Source of the DNA: a bacterium
GTDB lineage: Bacteria > Desulfobacterota > DSWW01
DNA length: 34,021 nt
Reading direction: 5' to 3'
NCBI GenBank assembly: GCA_015486285.1
Contig: WFRX01000175.1
Span: 1 to 34,021 of the forward strand
Each line of letters begins with the position of its first letter. Position 1 is the first letter of the stretch. The notes below the pieces were generated by a model that had not been told where the DNA came from, did no database searches, and worked only from the letters and a program-made list of their open reading frames with translations. Of the stretch, positions 1-8,082 are shown one piece after another. The position numbers and the translations under genes were made by a program.

Positions 1-1
1 A

Positions 2-88
2 CAGGGCGGGGAGGAGGAAGACACACTCACGGATGACGAGGAAAAGGCGATCGCGGAAAGGCTTCGACAGCTCGGATACCTGGAATAG
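2..88 (+). CDS. C-terminal tail of a probable sulfatase-family protein (partial)
   Basis: Only the last 28 codons are in the window, read in frame from base 2 to the TAG at 86-88. The peptide is acidic and ends in RLRQLGYLE. A terminal LxxLGYx segment is common at the C-terminus of bacterial sulfatase/alkaline-phosphatase superfamily proteins, and that is the only basis for the name. The next gene starts 23 nt downstream on the same strand, so this is probably the upstream member of the same operon. A second member of the superfamily lies at 6716-8029, which makes the assignment more plausible. The catalytic part is outside the window. Confidence 0.5.
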   Translation, partial: QGGEEEDTLTDDEEKAIAERLRQLGYLE

Positions 89-111
89 AACCATCCGGAA
101 GGAAACGGAAA

Positions 112-996
112 ATGCCCAAGGTTGAGACGAACGGAATTCGGCTTCATTACCTGCAGGTGGGACAGGGACCGGATGTGATCCTGCTCCACGGCCTGGGAGG
201 AAACCTGGCCATCTGGTTTCTCTATCTCGTGGATCAACTGAGGAGTTCATTCAGGCTGACCGCCGTCGACCTTCGCGGTCACGGCAAGAGCGACATGCCG
301 CCCACGGGGTACACCACGGCCGACATGGCGAAAGACCTGGCCGGCCTCATGGATGCCCTGGAGATCCCCAGGGCCCACATCATCGGCCACAGTTTCGGCG
401 CGGACATCGCGCTGCACTTCACCATCCTCCACCCGGAACGGGTGGACCGCCTCGTGGTGCTGGAGCCGGGAATCGCCGCCCTGCTGCAACACCGGAAGAC
501 CGAGAAGTGGGTCGGCTGGGACTACTGGGTGGACAAGCTGGCCGAGTTCGGGATCCGCGTCCCTCCGGAGAAGAAGTACGACATCGACTATCTGCTCCGG
601 CAGACCGTACACATTCCGATCCACTTCGGACCGGCCAAGGGAAGGCCCCGCAACCCGAAGCCCCTCCTCGACCTCCTTGACACCACGACCATTGTCCGGG
701 ACTACGAAGATGTAGCCGGGATGACCCTGGACAAGATCGAGGGCATTCAGAACCCGACACTCGTCGTCTATGGGAAAAAATCTCATTTCCTGGTCACCTA
801 CGAACACTTGAAGGCTCACCTGCCCCGGTGCAGGACCGTCCTCATTCCGGACGGCGAACACTACGGTCCCTTGGAACAACCGGACCTGCACGCCGACCAT
901 CTGGCAAACTTCCTGCTCTCCGAAGATGCCCTTGGGCTTCTCCCCGGGGGGAGCGACAAGGAGCAAGCCCCTTCGAAAGAGGCCTCGAATGGATAG
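112..996 (+). CDS. alpha/beta hydrolase
   Basis: This 294-residue protein has an alpha/beta hydrolase fold. It shows the oxyanion-region HGLGG (residues 26-30), a nucleophile elbow GHSFG with Ser94, and a C-terminal His250 in GEHYG. The usual acid position after strand 7 reads GKKSHF instead of containing Asp, so Glu118, just after the strand following the nucleophile helix, may be the acid; this is inference. No signal peptide is visible, so it is probably cytoplasmic. The substrate is unknown; the family includes esterases, thioesterases and C-C hydrolases. Its stop codon overlaps the start of the following SDR gene by 8 nt, which suggests translational coupling and a shared pathway. Confidence 0.88.
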   Translation: MPKVETNGIRLHYLQVGQGPDVILLHGLGGNLAIWFLYLVDQLRSSFRLTAVDLRGHGKSDMPPTGYTTADMAKDLAGLMDALEIPRAHIIGHSFGADIALHFTILHPERVDRLVVLEPGIAALLQHRKTEKWVGWDYWVDKLAEFGIRVPPEKKYDIDYLLRQTVHIPIHFGPAKGRPRNPKPLLDLLDTTTIVRDYEDVAGMTLDKIEGIQNPTLVVYGKKSHFLVTYEHLKAHLPRCRTVLIPDGEHYGPLEQPDLHADHLANFLLSEDALGLLPGGSDKEQAPSKEASNG

Positions 997-1843
997 CGTA
1001 ATCGTCACGGGAAGCGGAACCGGCCTCGGGCGCGCCACATCCTTCTATCTGGCGAGCAGGGGCTTCCTCGTCTACGCAACGGTCCCCACGGGGACGGAGG
1101 TGGAAGAGCTGGCGGCGTGGGCGAAGCAGGAGGGAGCCTCCAACCTGAAGGTCCTCGAACTCGACATCACGAAGCCGGAGAGCATCGCCTCCGCCCTCGG
1201 GAAAATACAAGCGGAAAGCGGGCCTCCCTATGCACTGATCAACAACGCCGGGATCGGCTTGCGGGGCTTCTTCGAAGATCTCGCCGAAGAGGAGATCCGC
1301 CGCCTTTTCGACGTAAACATCTTCGGCACGATGGCCGTTACGAGAGCGGTCCTTCCCTACATGCGCGAAGCCCGCAGGGGAAGGATCGTGCTCATCACCT
1401 CCATCGGCGGCCGGATCGGCTCACTGGGGGTAAGCGCTTACTGTGCAACCAAGTTCGCGCAGGAAGGCTTCGGCGAGTCTCTCTACCAAGAGCTGCGGCC
1501 CTTCGGGATCGATGTAGTCCTCATAGAACCGGCCATCACCAGGACGGAACGCTGGGATATCCATCGGGGCATCGCCAGGGGGGCGGAGAACCCGCAAAGC
1601 CCCTACTTTGCCTGGTTTCAGCGAGCCGAGGCCCTGGCCGACAGAATGGTGGAAACGACACCCACGCAGCCGGAACACGTGGCGGCGGCGATCTGGCACG
1701 CCCTTACCGTCAGGCGCCCCCGGCTGCGCTACATGGTGGGCAGGCGGGCAAGGCTGGTTTACGCGATCCGCAGATACCTGCCGGACAGGGTCTTTGAGAG
1801 GCTTTACTTCGGAGAGGCCGTGCGCCGCGTGACAAAGCCCTGA
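989..1843 (+). CDS. short-chain dehydrogenase/reductase (first of a tandem pair)
   Basis: This 284-residue classical SDR probably oxidises or reduces a carbonyl/hydroxyl pair with NAD(P). It has the Rossmann glycine motif TGSGTGLG at residues 7-14, NNAG, a catalytic Ser in the LITS segment and the YCATK active-site motif. I chose the ATG at 989, which overlaps the previous gene by 8 nt and follows GAAAGAGG. The longer in-frame start at 926 would add 21 residues read from inside the upstream gene. Near the C-terminus it shares the pattern VGRxAR followed by RYLP with the next gene, so the two are probably an ancient duplication. That tail resembles SDRs acting on retinol- or steroid-like lipids, which hints at a hydrophobic substrate. 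Confidence 0.9.
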   Translation: MDSVIVTGSGTGLGRATSFYLASRGFLVYATVPTGTEVEELAAWAKQEGASNLKVLELDITKPESIASALGKIQAESGPPYALINNAGIGLRGFFEDLAEEEIRRLFDVNIFGTMAVTRAVLPYMREARRGRIVLITSIGGRIGSLGVSAYCATKFAQEGFGESLYQELRPFGIDVVLIEPAITRTERWDIHRGIARGAENPQSPYFAWFQRAEALADRMVETTPTQPEHVAAAIWHALTVRRPRLRYMVGRRARLVYAIRRYLPDRVFERLYFGEAVRRVTKP

Positions 1844-1856
1844 GGCGTAGATTGCC

Positions 1857-2774
1857 ATGATCCCCGAGAACTACGGAACGGATCTGCCGGGAAAGGGGAG
1901 AAGCGTCCTCGTCACGGGGGCCTCTTCCGGCATCGGCCTGGAGATTTCGCTCTACCTGGCCGAGCGCGGATTCCACGTCTATGCGGCGGTCCGGCAATCC
2001 TCCAGGCGCGATCTCCTGGAGGATCGAATGCGCGGGAAGGGATTGCCGCTCGCCGTCGTCACGATGGATGTGACCCGTCCCGAGGAAATCGCCGGTACGC
2101 GGGAACTCATCGAAAACCGCGAAGGGCCCCTTTACGGCGTCGTCAACAACGCAGGCATCATCGTCCGCGGCTTCTTCGAAGACCTGACGGACGAGGAGAT
2201 GCGGCGGGTATTCGAAACCAACTTCTTTGCCGCCCTTTCCGTAACACGGGAAGTGCTGCCCGGAATGCGGAAGACGGGCAGGGGCAGGATCGTCATGATC
2301 GGATCCACAGGGGGAAGAATAGGGACGGCGGGCTCCTCCGCCTATTGTACCGCCAAATTCGCCCTGGCCGGCTTCACCGAATCACTCGCCCAGGAAGTCC
2401 GGCCTTTCGGCATACACGTCTCCCTCATCGAACCCGGCATCATGCACACGGAACTCTTCGGGAAAAACCTGGGTGTAGGCTCGAACGCCTCCCGGCCGCA
2501 GGGCCCCTATGCATCCATGTTCGAGAGACTCATGGCCCTGTCCGTCGAAAGGAGTCGCGCCTCGTCGCTCAAGCCCGCAGATGTGGCCGGGGCGGTCGGC
2601 CGGGCCCTTCTCGACCCGCATCCCCGTATGCGCTATGTTGTCGGTCGAAACGCGAGATGGGTGTTCTTCCTGAAACGATATCTCCCGGAGGAGGCCTTCC
2701 AGCGGGGCTTTACCCGGACATTTTTCCGGCAACTGGGAACCAATAGAAACCGGGCGGGTCTTACCGATGTATAA
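1857..2774 (+). CDS. short-chain dehydrogenase/reductase (second of a tandem pair)
   Basis: This 305-residue NAD(P)-dependent SDR has TGASSGIG at residues 20-27, NNAG, a catalytic Ser in IGSTGG and the YCTAK active site. It begins 13 nt after the previous SDR and is clearly similar to it over the whole length, including NNAGI, GFFEDL, the active-site region and the C-terminal VGR/RYLP block. Compared with its partner it has about 13 extra residues before the Rossmann strand. Its end overlaps the glycosyltransferase start by 8 nt. Two related reductases in one operon usually act on successive or alternative intermediates; here that is inference. Confidence 0.9.
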   Translation: MIPENYGTDLPGKGRSVLVTGASSGIGLEISLYLAERGFHVYAAVRQSSRRDLLEDRMRGKGLPLAVVTMDVTRPEEIAGTRELIENREGPLYGVVNNAGIIVRGFFEDLTDEEMRRVFETNFFAALSVTREVLPGMRKTGRGRIVMIGSTGGRIGTAGSSAYCTAKFALAGFTESLAQEVRPFGIHVSLIEPGIMHTELFGKNLGVGSNASRPQGPYASMFERLMALSVERSRASSLKPADVAGAVGRALLDPHPRMRYVVGRNARWVFFLKRYLPEEAFQRGFTRTFFRQLGTNRNRAGLTDV

Positions 2775-4110
2775 CTTCTTGATCGGCTGCTGGTCGTTTC
2801 CCGGACATATCCGGCCCAGCCTCGCTCTGGGCAAGACGTTGAGAAACAGAGGGCATCGTGTGGCGTTTTACACCGGACCGAGGGGGCAGAGGGCCGTGGA
2901 AGAGGAAGGCTTCGACTGTTTCCGTTTTCAGCGTGTGGACGAAGCCGCCCTCTACCGGAAGATGTTCCCCGAGGACGATCCCGCGGCCTCGGTGAAGCAC
3001 CCTTTCCGGTTCTTTCAGGCTCTGCGGTACTGGCTGCTGGGAACGATCCCTTCCCAGGTCTCGGACCTTCTCGACATCCTGCCGCGATCGGAGCCCGACG
3101 TCCTCATCTCGGACGTCACGCTCTGGGCCCCGTTCCTGATTCTCGCCGAAAAGACCGGCGTTCCCGTCACGGTCCTCTCCTTTGCACCCGGCTGTATGGT
3201 CCCCCATCCGGACATCCCCCCATGGGGTCTCGGGATCGAGCCGCCGCCGGCCCGCTGGAAACGCCCCCCCTACTACGCAATGGTCGGCCTGCATCGCCTC
3301 ACTGCCGAGATCTTTCGCAGGCAGGCAAACCGCCTCCGACGGCAACACGGGCTGCCGCCCCTGTCGGAGCCGGTAAACGCCTTTGCCGCCCGCATGCCGC
3401 TGTATCTCGTCCCCAGCGCCCGGGAATTGGACGACAGGCGGAGCGACCTTCCGCACAGTGTCCACTACATCGGCCCGCTTCTGGAAACGTCCCCCGAGGT
3501 CTCCTCGGACCTGCCGGAATGGTTTTCCTCCCTGCCGGACGGGCGACCTCGAATTCATGTCACAGAGGGCACGGTTTCCTTCCAGGAACCCTTCCTGCTC
3601 AAAGCGGCCATACAGGCCTTCGGGAACGAAGACTGTGAACTGATCCTGACCACGGGCAACGGGAGGGCGCCGGCCTTCCTGGAACCATCCAGGCTCCCGG
3701 ACAACGTTCATGTAGAGCGGTTCATCCCGCACGAGGCGCTTCTGCCGAAGATCGACTGCCTGGTCACGACAGGGGGCGCCGGCACGGTGCTGAGCGCCCT
3801 GCGATACGGCGTGCCGATGGTCATCGTGCCGACCGAGTGGGACAAGCCCGACAACGCCCGCCACGTGCGCAACGCGGGGGCGGGGCGCGTAATTTCCCCC
3901 GGACGATGCACAGGGCCGCTCCTGAGAAGAACCGTCCAGGAGGTACTCGACGATCCGGGATATCGGGAAAGCGCCTTGAAGATGGGGACGATCTTGAAGG
4001 GATACAGAGGCGCCGAGGCGGGTGTCGATCTCCTGGAAGAGCTGTGCCGTACCCGATCGAGCGCGAAACAAGCAGCAGGGAAAGGGGAAACGCATGCCAC
4101 GGCACCGTAG
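2767..4110 (+). CDS. GT1-family (UDP-glycosyltransferase-like) glycosyltransferase
   Basis: This 447-residue protein is a GT-B glycosyltransferase of the UGT/macrolide-glycosyltransferase type, predicted to move a sugar from a nucleotide donor onto a small or lipid acceptor. The N-terminal domain has GHIRPSLALG with the likely catalytic His14. The C-terminal domain carries the donor-binding region, with VTTGGAGT at 333-340 and EWDKPDNA at 358-364. Most relatives have His in the first part of this signature (HGG); here it is Thr, so donor phosphate contacts may differ. No membrane segment is evident. It overlaps the previous SDR by 8 nt and the next gene by 17 nt. The neighbouring ACP/FAAL and reductases suggest a lipid-like acceptor, but nothing in the sequence identifies it. 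Confidence 0.85.
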   Translation: MYNFLIGCWSFPGHIRPSLALGKTLRNRGHRVAFYTGPRGQRAVEEEGFDCFRFQRVDEAALYRKMFPEDDPAASVKHPFRFFQALRYWLLGTIPSQVSDLLDILPRSEPDVLISDVTLWAPFLILAEKTGVPVTVLSFAPGCMVPHPDIPPWGLGIEPPPARWKRPPYYAMVGLHRLTAEIFRRQANRLRRQHGLPPLSEPVNAFAARMPLYLVPSARELDDRRSDLPHSVHYIGPLLETSPEVSSDLPEWFSSLPDGRPRIHVTEGTVSFQEPFLLKAAIQAFGNEDCELILTTGNGRAPAFLEPSRLPDNVHVERFIPHEALLPKIDCLVTTGGAGTVLSALRYGVPMVIVPTEWDKPDNARHVRNAGAGRVISPGRCTGPLLRRTVQEVLDDPGYRESALKMGTILKGYRGAEAGVDLLEELCRTRSSAKQAAGKGETHATAP

Positions 4111-5716
4111 CGCCCCCCCGTTCCCCGAGGACGCATGCCGACGGCCGCATCCTCCCGGTCCTTTCGGCCGGAAGGCTCGAAGAGGCCGCATGGTCCTCTC
4201 CTCTTTGCTGCTGGCGGCCCTTGTCCTCAACGGGGCCCCCTTCCCCGCCCATGCCCTTGCGCAGGGCTTCGAAAAAGCAGAGGGACCCGAGACGCCCGCG
4301 CGGGCCCTGTCCGCCGAGGACTTCCATGTCTGGAGCCCCCAGGGCTTTGGAGACCGGCAAAACGCATGGGCCTGGAGCATGCTCTGGTGGAAGGATCATC
4401 TCTATGTAGGGCTTTCACGCTCCATCATGTGCGTAAACTTCCGAATGTTCAATATCGGTTTCCCCTTCATCCCCTACCCGCCCAAGGACCCGGACCTGGA
4501 GTGTGCCGAGGATCCGAACGATCTGGATCTGGCGGCCGAAATCTGGCGATGGGACCCGGCCGAAGACCTCTGGGAACGCGTATATCGCTCCCCGACGGAC
4601 ATTCCCATCCCCGGCACCGACAAGTACGCGGCCCGGGACATCGGATACCGGGGCTTCCATCTCTTCGTGGAGCCGGACGGCACGGAGGCGATGTACGCGA
4701 GCGGCGTCAGCGCGCGACCGGTGCAGCACGGGGAGCCCAGGCCGCCCGGGGCGAGGCTCCTCCGCTCCGTGGACGGCGTACATTTCGAGCCCGTCCCCCA
4801 GGATCCGGGCACGTACCTGGGAGATCTCGAAAACGCCAGCTTCCGGGGGATGGCGTCCTACAAGAAGCGGCTGTTCATCCTTGCGGGCACGTACACCGGG
4901 CCCGGGATCATCCTCGAGAGTGCGAACCCCTCCGCGGGGAACGATGCCTTTCGGAAGATCACGCCGAGCGGGATTCGTGTAATGGAACTTCATCCGTACA
5001 ATGGCTCTCTTTTTCTCGGATTGCGGAACACAGCGGGCAGCGGGTACTCGGTGGTCAGGACCGACGCGGAAGGGGAACCGCCATACGATCTCGTTACAGT
5101 CGTACCGCCGGGGGCCGGCATCAAGACCTTCCCCAGTACGGATATTCTGAGCATGGTCGAATTCAAGGGGGCCCTCTACTGCGGGGCAAACGGTATCGGG
5201 AACGACCTCGGCACCCCGGAAATAGGCGGGGACGATGCGCGGAGAGACGCGCAGGCATCGGGGGCGAGCCCGGAGGAAGAGACCCGGTACATTCGCGGCG
5301 CCGAGATCATTCGCATTCACCCGGACGATCGGTGGGACCTCATCGTGGGCCGCCCCCGCAACACAGAAGAGGGATTCAAGGTGCCCCTGAGCGGCTTCGA
5401 CTCCGGGTTCAACAATCCCTTCAACAATCACATGTGGCGCATGGTGGTTCATGAGGGCGTCCTTTACGTGGGCACCTTCGATTCGTCCACCCTCTTCAAG
5501 GAGTCGTTTCTCGGTCCCCTGGTTGAATCCGTCATGGGCTTCGACCTGTTTGCATCGACCGACGGAATCCATTTCCGAGCCGTGACGCGCAACGGTTTCG
5601 GATTTCCGCTCCAATTCGGCTGTCGTAACCTGGTCTCCACACCTTACGGGCTGTTCCTGGGCACCGCCACGTACTATTACGGGACCTTCATCTTTCGGGG
5701 CATGCCCTCTCCGTAA
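4094..5716 (+). CDS. secreted protein of unknown function, propeller-like repeats
   Basis: I do not recognise this 540-residue protein. The chosen ATG at 4094 follows AAAGGGGAAA. It gives an unusually long, arginine-rich N-terminal region (RKARRGR near residues 26-32), then a hydrophobic segment and ALA at about 54-56, consistent with an export signal. A later ATG at 4190 would give a more ordinary signal peptide. The mature part repeats short blocks of the form hydrophobic-YVG/FLG followed by Asp- or Ser-rich turns, for example DHLYVGLSRS, GSLFLGLRN and GVLYVGTFDS. These are typical of beta-propeller blades. Aromatic-rich WAWSMLWW and HMWRMV stretches may line a binding face. It lies between a glycosyltransferase and a methyltransferase gene and overlaps the former by 17 nt. 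Confidence 0.75.
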   Translation: MPRHRSAPPFPEDACRRPHPPGPFGRKARRGRMVLSSLLLAALVLNGAPFPAHALAQGFEKAEGPETPARALSAEDFHVWSPQGFGDRQNAWAWSMLWWKDHLYVGLSRSIMCVNFRMFNIGFPFIPYPPKDPDLECAEDPNDLDLAAEIWRWDPAEDLWERVYRSPTDIPIPGTDKYAARDIGYRGFHLFVEPDGTEAMYASGVSARPVQHGEPRPPGARLLRSVDGVHFEPVPQDPGTYLGDLENASFRGMASYKKRLFILAGTYTGPGIILESANPSAGNDAFRKITPSGIRVMELHPYNGSLFLGLRNTAGSGYSVVRTDAEGEPPYDLVTVVPPGAGIKTFPSTDILSMVEFKGALYCGANGIGNDLGTPEIGGDDARRDAQASGASPEEETRYIRGAEIIRIHPDDRWDLIVGRPRNTEEGFKVPLSGFDSGFNNPFNNHMWRMVVHEGVLYVGTFDSSTLFKESFLGPLVESVMGFDLFASTDGIHFRAVTRNGFGFPLQFGCRNLVSTPYGLFLGTATYYYGTFIFRGMPSP

Positions 5717-5723
5717 CGGCTTG

Positions 5724-5730
5724 AAGGAGG
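5724..5730 (+). promoter_or_regulatory. strong Shine-Dalgarno deciding a TTG start
   Basis: The sequence AAGGAGG lies 6 nt before the TTG at 5737. This makes TTG the best start for the methyltransferase gene, since no ATG is equally placed. Confidence 0.75.
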
Positions 5731-5736
5731 CAGAGA

Positions 5737-6654
5737 TTGGAAACCGTATCCTGCAACCTGTGCGGATCTTCGTCGTCGACCCTGCTGTTCACTTCGTCGG
5801 ACCAGGTTTTCGGCCGCGGCGAGGAATTCGGAATCGTCAAGTGCGACGCCTGCGACCTCGTCTATCTGAGCCCGAGGCCCACCGCCGACGAGATGGGGGC
5901 ATACTACCCCCCGGAATACCAGGAAGAAATCCGAAAGCTCATCGACCGCATGCGAAGCAATGCCCTCCTGCAAAAGGGCCTGGCCATGCTGCGCAAGAGG
6001 CGGTCCCCTCCGGACAGCCCCCCGGGGCGGGTCCTGGACATCGGCTGTTCCTTCGGGGACTATCTTCTCTACCTGCAAGCCCGGGGCTGGACCGTGGAGG
6101 GAATCGAGAAGGATCCGGACGCCGCCCGCCACGCGAAAGATTCAGGCCTGGCCGTTTACGCGGGAGATGCGGCGGACGTACTCCCCACGCTTCCGGCCGA
6201 ACGGTTCGACATCGTCACTCTCTGGCAGGTGCTGGAACACATGGTCGACCCGCTCGGATGCCTTCAAGAGGTCCACCGCATTTTGAGGCCCGGCGGCATG
6301 GTCATGCTGGAAGTGCCGAACTTCGCGTGCCTGGCCGCCCGCTGGTTCGGGCCGTCCTGGTTCCCCCTGGAAATTCCACGCCACCTCTTCCACTTCACCC
6401 CGGAAACCCTCACGAAGATGCTTGCCCGCACAGGATATTCCCTGCTGCCCATCGAATGGATTCCTTCTCCTGAAGCCCTGGTCTGGAGTCTCCGACTGCT
6501 CCGGAACAGGCGCCGGGGTTCGTCCGACGGTCGAGCAGGCGGGTCCCTCTCGTTGAACCCCTTCATGGCGACCCTCGCTTTCCCTGTCAGCTGGGCACTC
6601 AGCCGCATGGGCCAGGCAGATCACATGGGGATCCGGGCGCGGAAGAATCCGTGA
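5737..6654 (+). CDS. zinc-ribbon class I SAM-dependent methyltransferase
   Basis: This 305-residue protein starts with TTG behind an excellent AAGGAGG site. Two CxxC pairs (Cys6/Cys9 and Cys36/Cys39) form a likely N-terminal zinc ribbon. The SAM-binding motif VLDIGCSFG follows at residues 99-107, with GIEKD at the second strand, LWQVLEHMVDP, and LRPGGMVMLEVPN. This architecture is common in methyltransferases found in sugar, polysaccharide and natural-product clusters. The acceptor atom cannot be read from sequence. The C-terminal 60 residues contain hydrophobic stretches that might touch a membrane. It sits 20 nt after the propeller-like gene and probably tailors the product of the cluster. 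Confidence 0.88.
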   Translation: METVSCNLCGSSSSTLLFTSSDQVFGRGEEFGIVKCDACDLVYLSPRPTADEMGAYYPPEYQEEIRKLIDRMRSNALLQKGLAMLRKRRSPPDSPPGRVLDIGCSFGDYLLYLQARGWTVEGIEKDPDAARHAKDSGLAVYAGDAADVLPTLPAERFDIVTLWQVLEHMVDPLGCLQEVHRILRPGGMVMLEVPNFACLAARWFGPSWFPLEIPRHLFHFTPETLTKMLARTGYSLLPIEWIPSPEALVWSLRLLRNRRRGSSDGRAGGSLSLNPFMATLAFPVSWALSRMGQADHMGIRARKNP

Positions 6655-6715
6655 AACGTGCGCACACGGCGCCGGACCGAAAAGGCGGGTCCGGGAACGG
6701 AAGGAGACAAAGACC

Positions 6716-8029
6716 TTGAAGAAGAGAAAGCCGAATATTCTGCTGATCACCATCGACTCCCTTCGGGCGGACCACCTCGGCTGTTACGGCTATTCGCATC
6801 CGACAAGTCCCGCAATCGACCGGCTCGCCGCCGAGGGGGCGCTCTTCGAAAAATTCTTCTGTCCCGCTATCCCTACGCATCCTTCCTACACCACGCTGTA
6901 CACCGGACAACACCCGATCACCCACTCGATCGTCGCCCATCACGGAAAGAACGAACTGGACCGGAAGGCGCCGTTTCTCCCGCAGATCCTCCTGGCGGCA
7001 GGATACAACACCTGCGCCGTCGACGATCTCATGAGACAGCGAATCTGGTTCGGACGGGGCTACGAATTCTACATCGATCCAAGCGTGCGGCATCCTCTCG
7101 TGATCACCGTCACCCGGGAAGAACTCAACAAGAGGGCCTTAGCGTGGCTCAGGGAGTACGGAAAGGATCCCTTCTTCCTGTTTCTCCATTACTGGGACCC
7201 GCACTATCCCTACCTTCCGCCCAAGTCCTACCGGGAACTCTTTTATGACGGGAACCGAACCGATCCGGAGAACAAAAGCCTGGAGCCGTGGTGGAAGCAT
7301 CCGATGGGGTCCATCGCAAAAGATGTCTGGCTGCGCACGCCGGAAGGCCTGATCACGGATGCGGATTACGTCAGGGCCCTTTACGATCAGGAAATCCTCT
7401 ACCTGGACGAGGGGATCTCCGAGTTGCTCGAAACGCTGAAGGTCATGGGTATCGAGGAAGAGACCCTCGTCGTACTCCTCGCGGATCACGGCGAGAGCAT
7501 GACGGAGCACGGGATCTTTTTCGATCACTACGGCCTTTACGAACCTGTCCTGCACCCTCCGCTGATCCTCCGATGGCCGGGAAGGATCCCCGCCGGGACC
7601 CGCCGTTCCGAGTTTGTTCAACATCTGGACATCGCGCCCACCCTGCTCGAGGCGGCCGGCGTCGGCACGCCTCCGGCGATGGAAGGGAGGAGTCTCCTGT
7701 CTCTGCTCACGGCGGAAGACGCCGCATGGGACGTTTCGAGGATCATCAGCATGGAGTGTACCTGGCAGGCGAAATGGTCGCTCCGGACGGATCGCCACAA
7801 ATTCATCCTTCCCCGCCTGCCGGCCGGGGAGACGGCCGAACTGTATGATCTTCTCGAGGACCCTGGAGAGACGAAGAACCTGGTTGCAGAGCGCTCCGAT
7901 CTCGCAGGAGACATGGAGCGGGAACTCGAAGGGTGGATACAGGAACGATTGAAAGACACAGGAAAGGCCGAGGACCCGCTCGTAGCCCACGGGATCAGCC
8001 TGAACCGCATCCTGGACGGGTTCGGTTAG
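6716..8029 (+). CDS. sulfatase/alkaline-phosphatase superfamily enzyme with Thr at the nucleophile position
   Basis: This 437-residue protein starts with TTG, with AAGGAGA 8 nt upstream. Metal ligands of the superfamily are visible: Asp14 in the TIDSLRADH segment, Asp161/His163 in HYWDPHYPY and Asp257/His258 in LADHGES. The segment aligning with the sulfatase C/S-x-P-S-R signature reads T-H-P-S-Y (residues 54-58) before LYTG. Thr54 therefore replaces the Cys or Ser that is converted to formylglycine, and Tyr58 replaces Arg. Thr nucleophiles are known in phosphodiesterase and phosphotransferase members, so a phospho-group reaction is more likely than sulfate ester hydrolysis; this is inference. 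No signal peptide is visible, which suggests a cytoplasmic enzyme. Confidence 0.85.
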   Translation: MKKRKPNILLITIDSLRADHLGCYGYSHPTSPAIDRLAAEGALFEKFFCPAIPTHPSYTTLYTGQHPITHSIVAHHGKNELDRKAPFLPQILLAAGYNTCAVDDLMRQRIWFGRGYEFYIDPSVRHPLVITVTREELNKRALAWLREYGKDPFFLFLHYWDPHYPYLPPKSYRELFYDGNRTDPENKSLEPWWKHPMGSIAKDVWLRTPEGLITDADYVRALYDQEILYLDEGISELLETLKVMGIEEETLVVLLADHGESMTEHGIFFDHYGLYEPVLHPPLILRWPGRIPAGTRRSEFVQHLDIAPTLLEAAGVGTPPAMEGRSLLSLLTAEDAAWDVSRIISMECTWQAKWSLRTDRHKFILPRLPAGETAELYDLLEDPGETKNLVAERSDLAGDMERELEGWIQERLKDTGKAEDPLVAHGISLNRILDGFG

Positions 8030-8082
8030 CCCTTATGGGTCATGGAATACGCCTCGGTGCTGCCAAACAGAAGGGAGACGAC

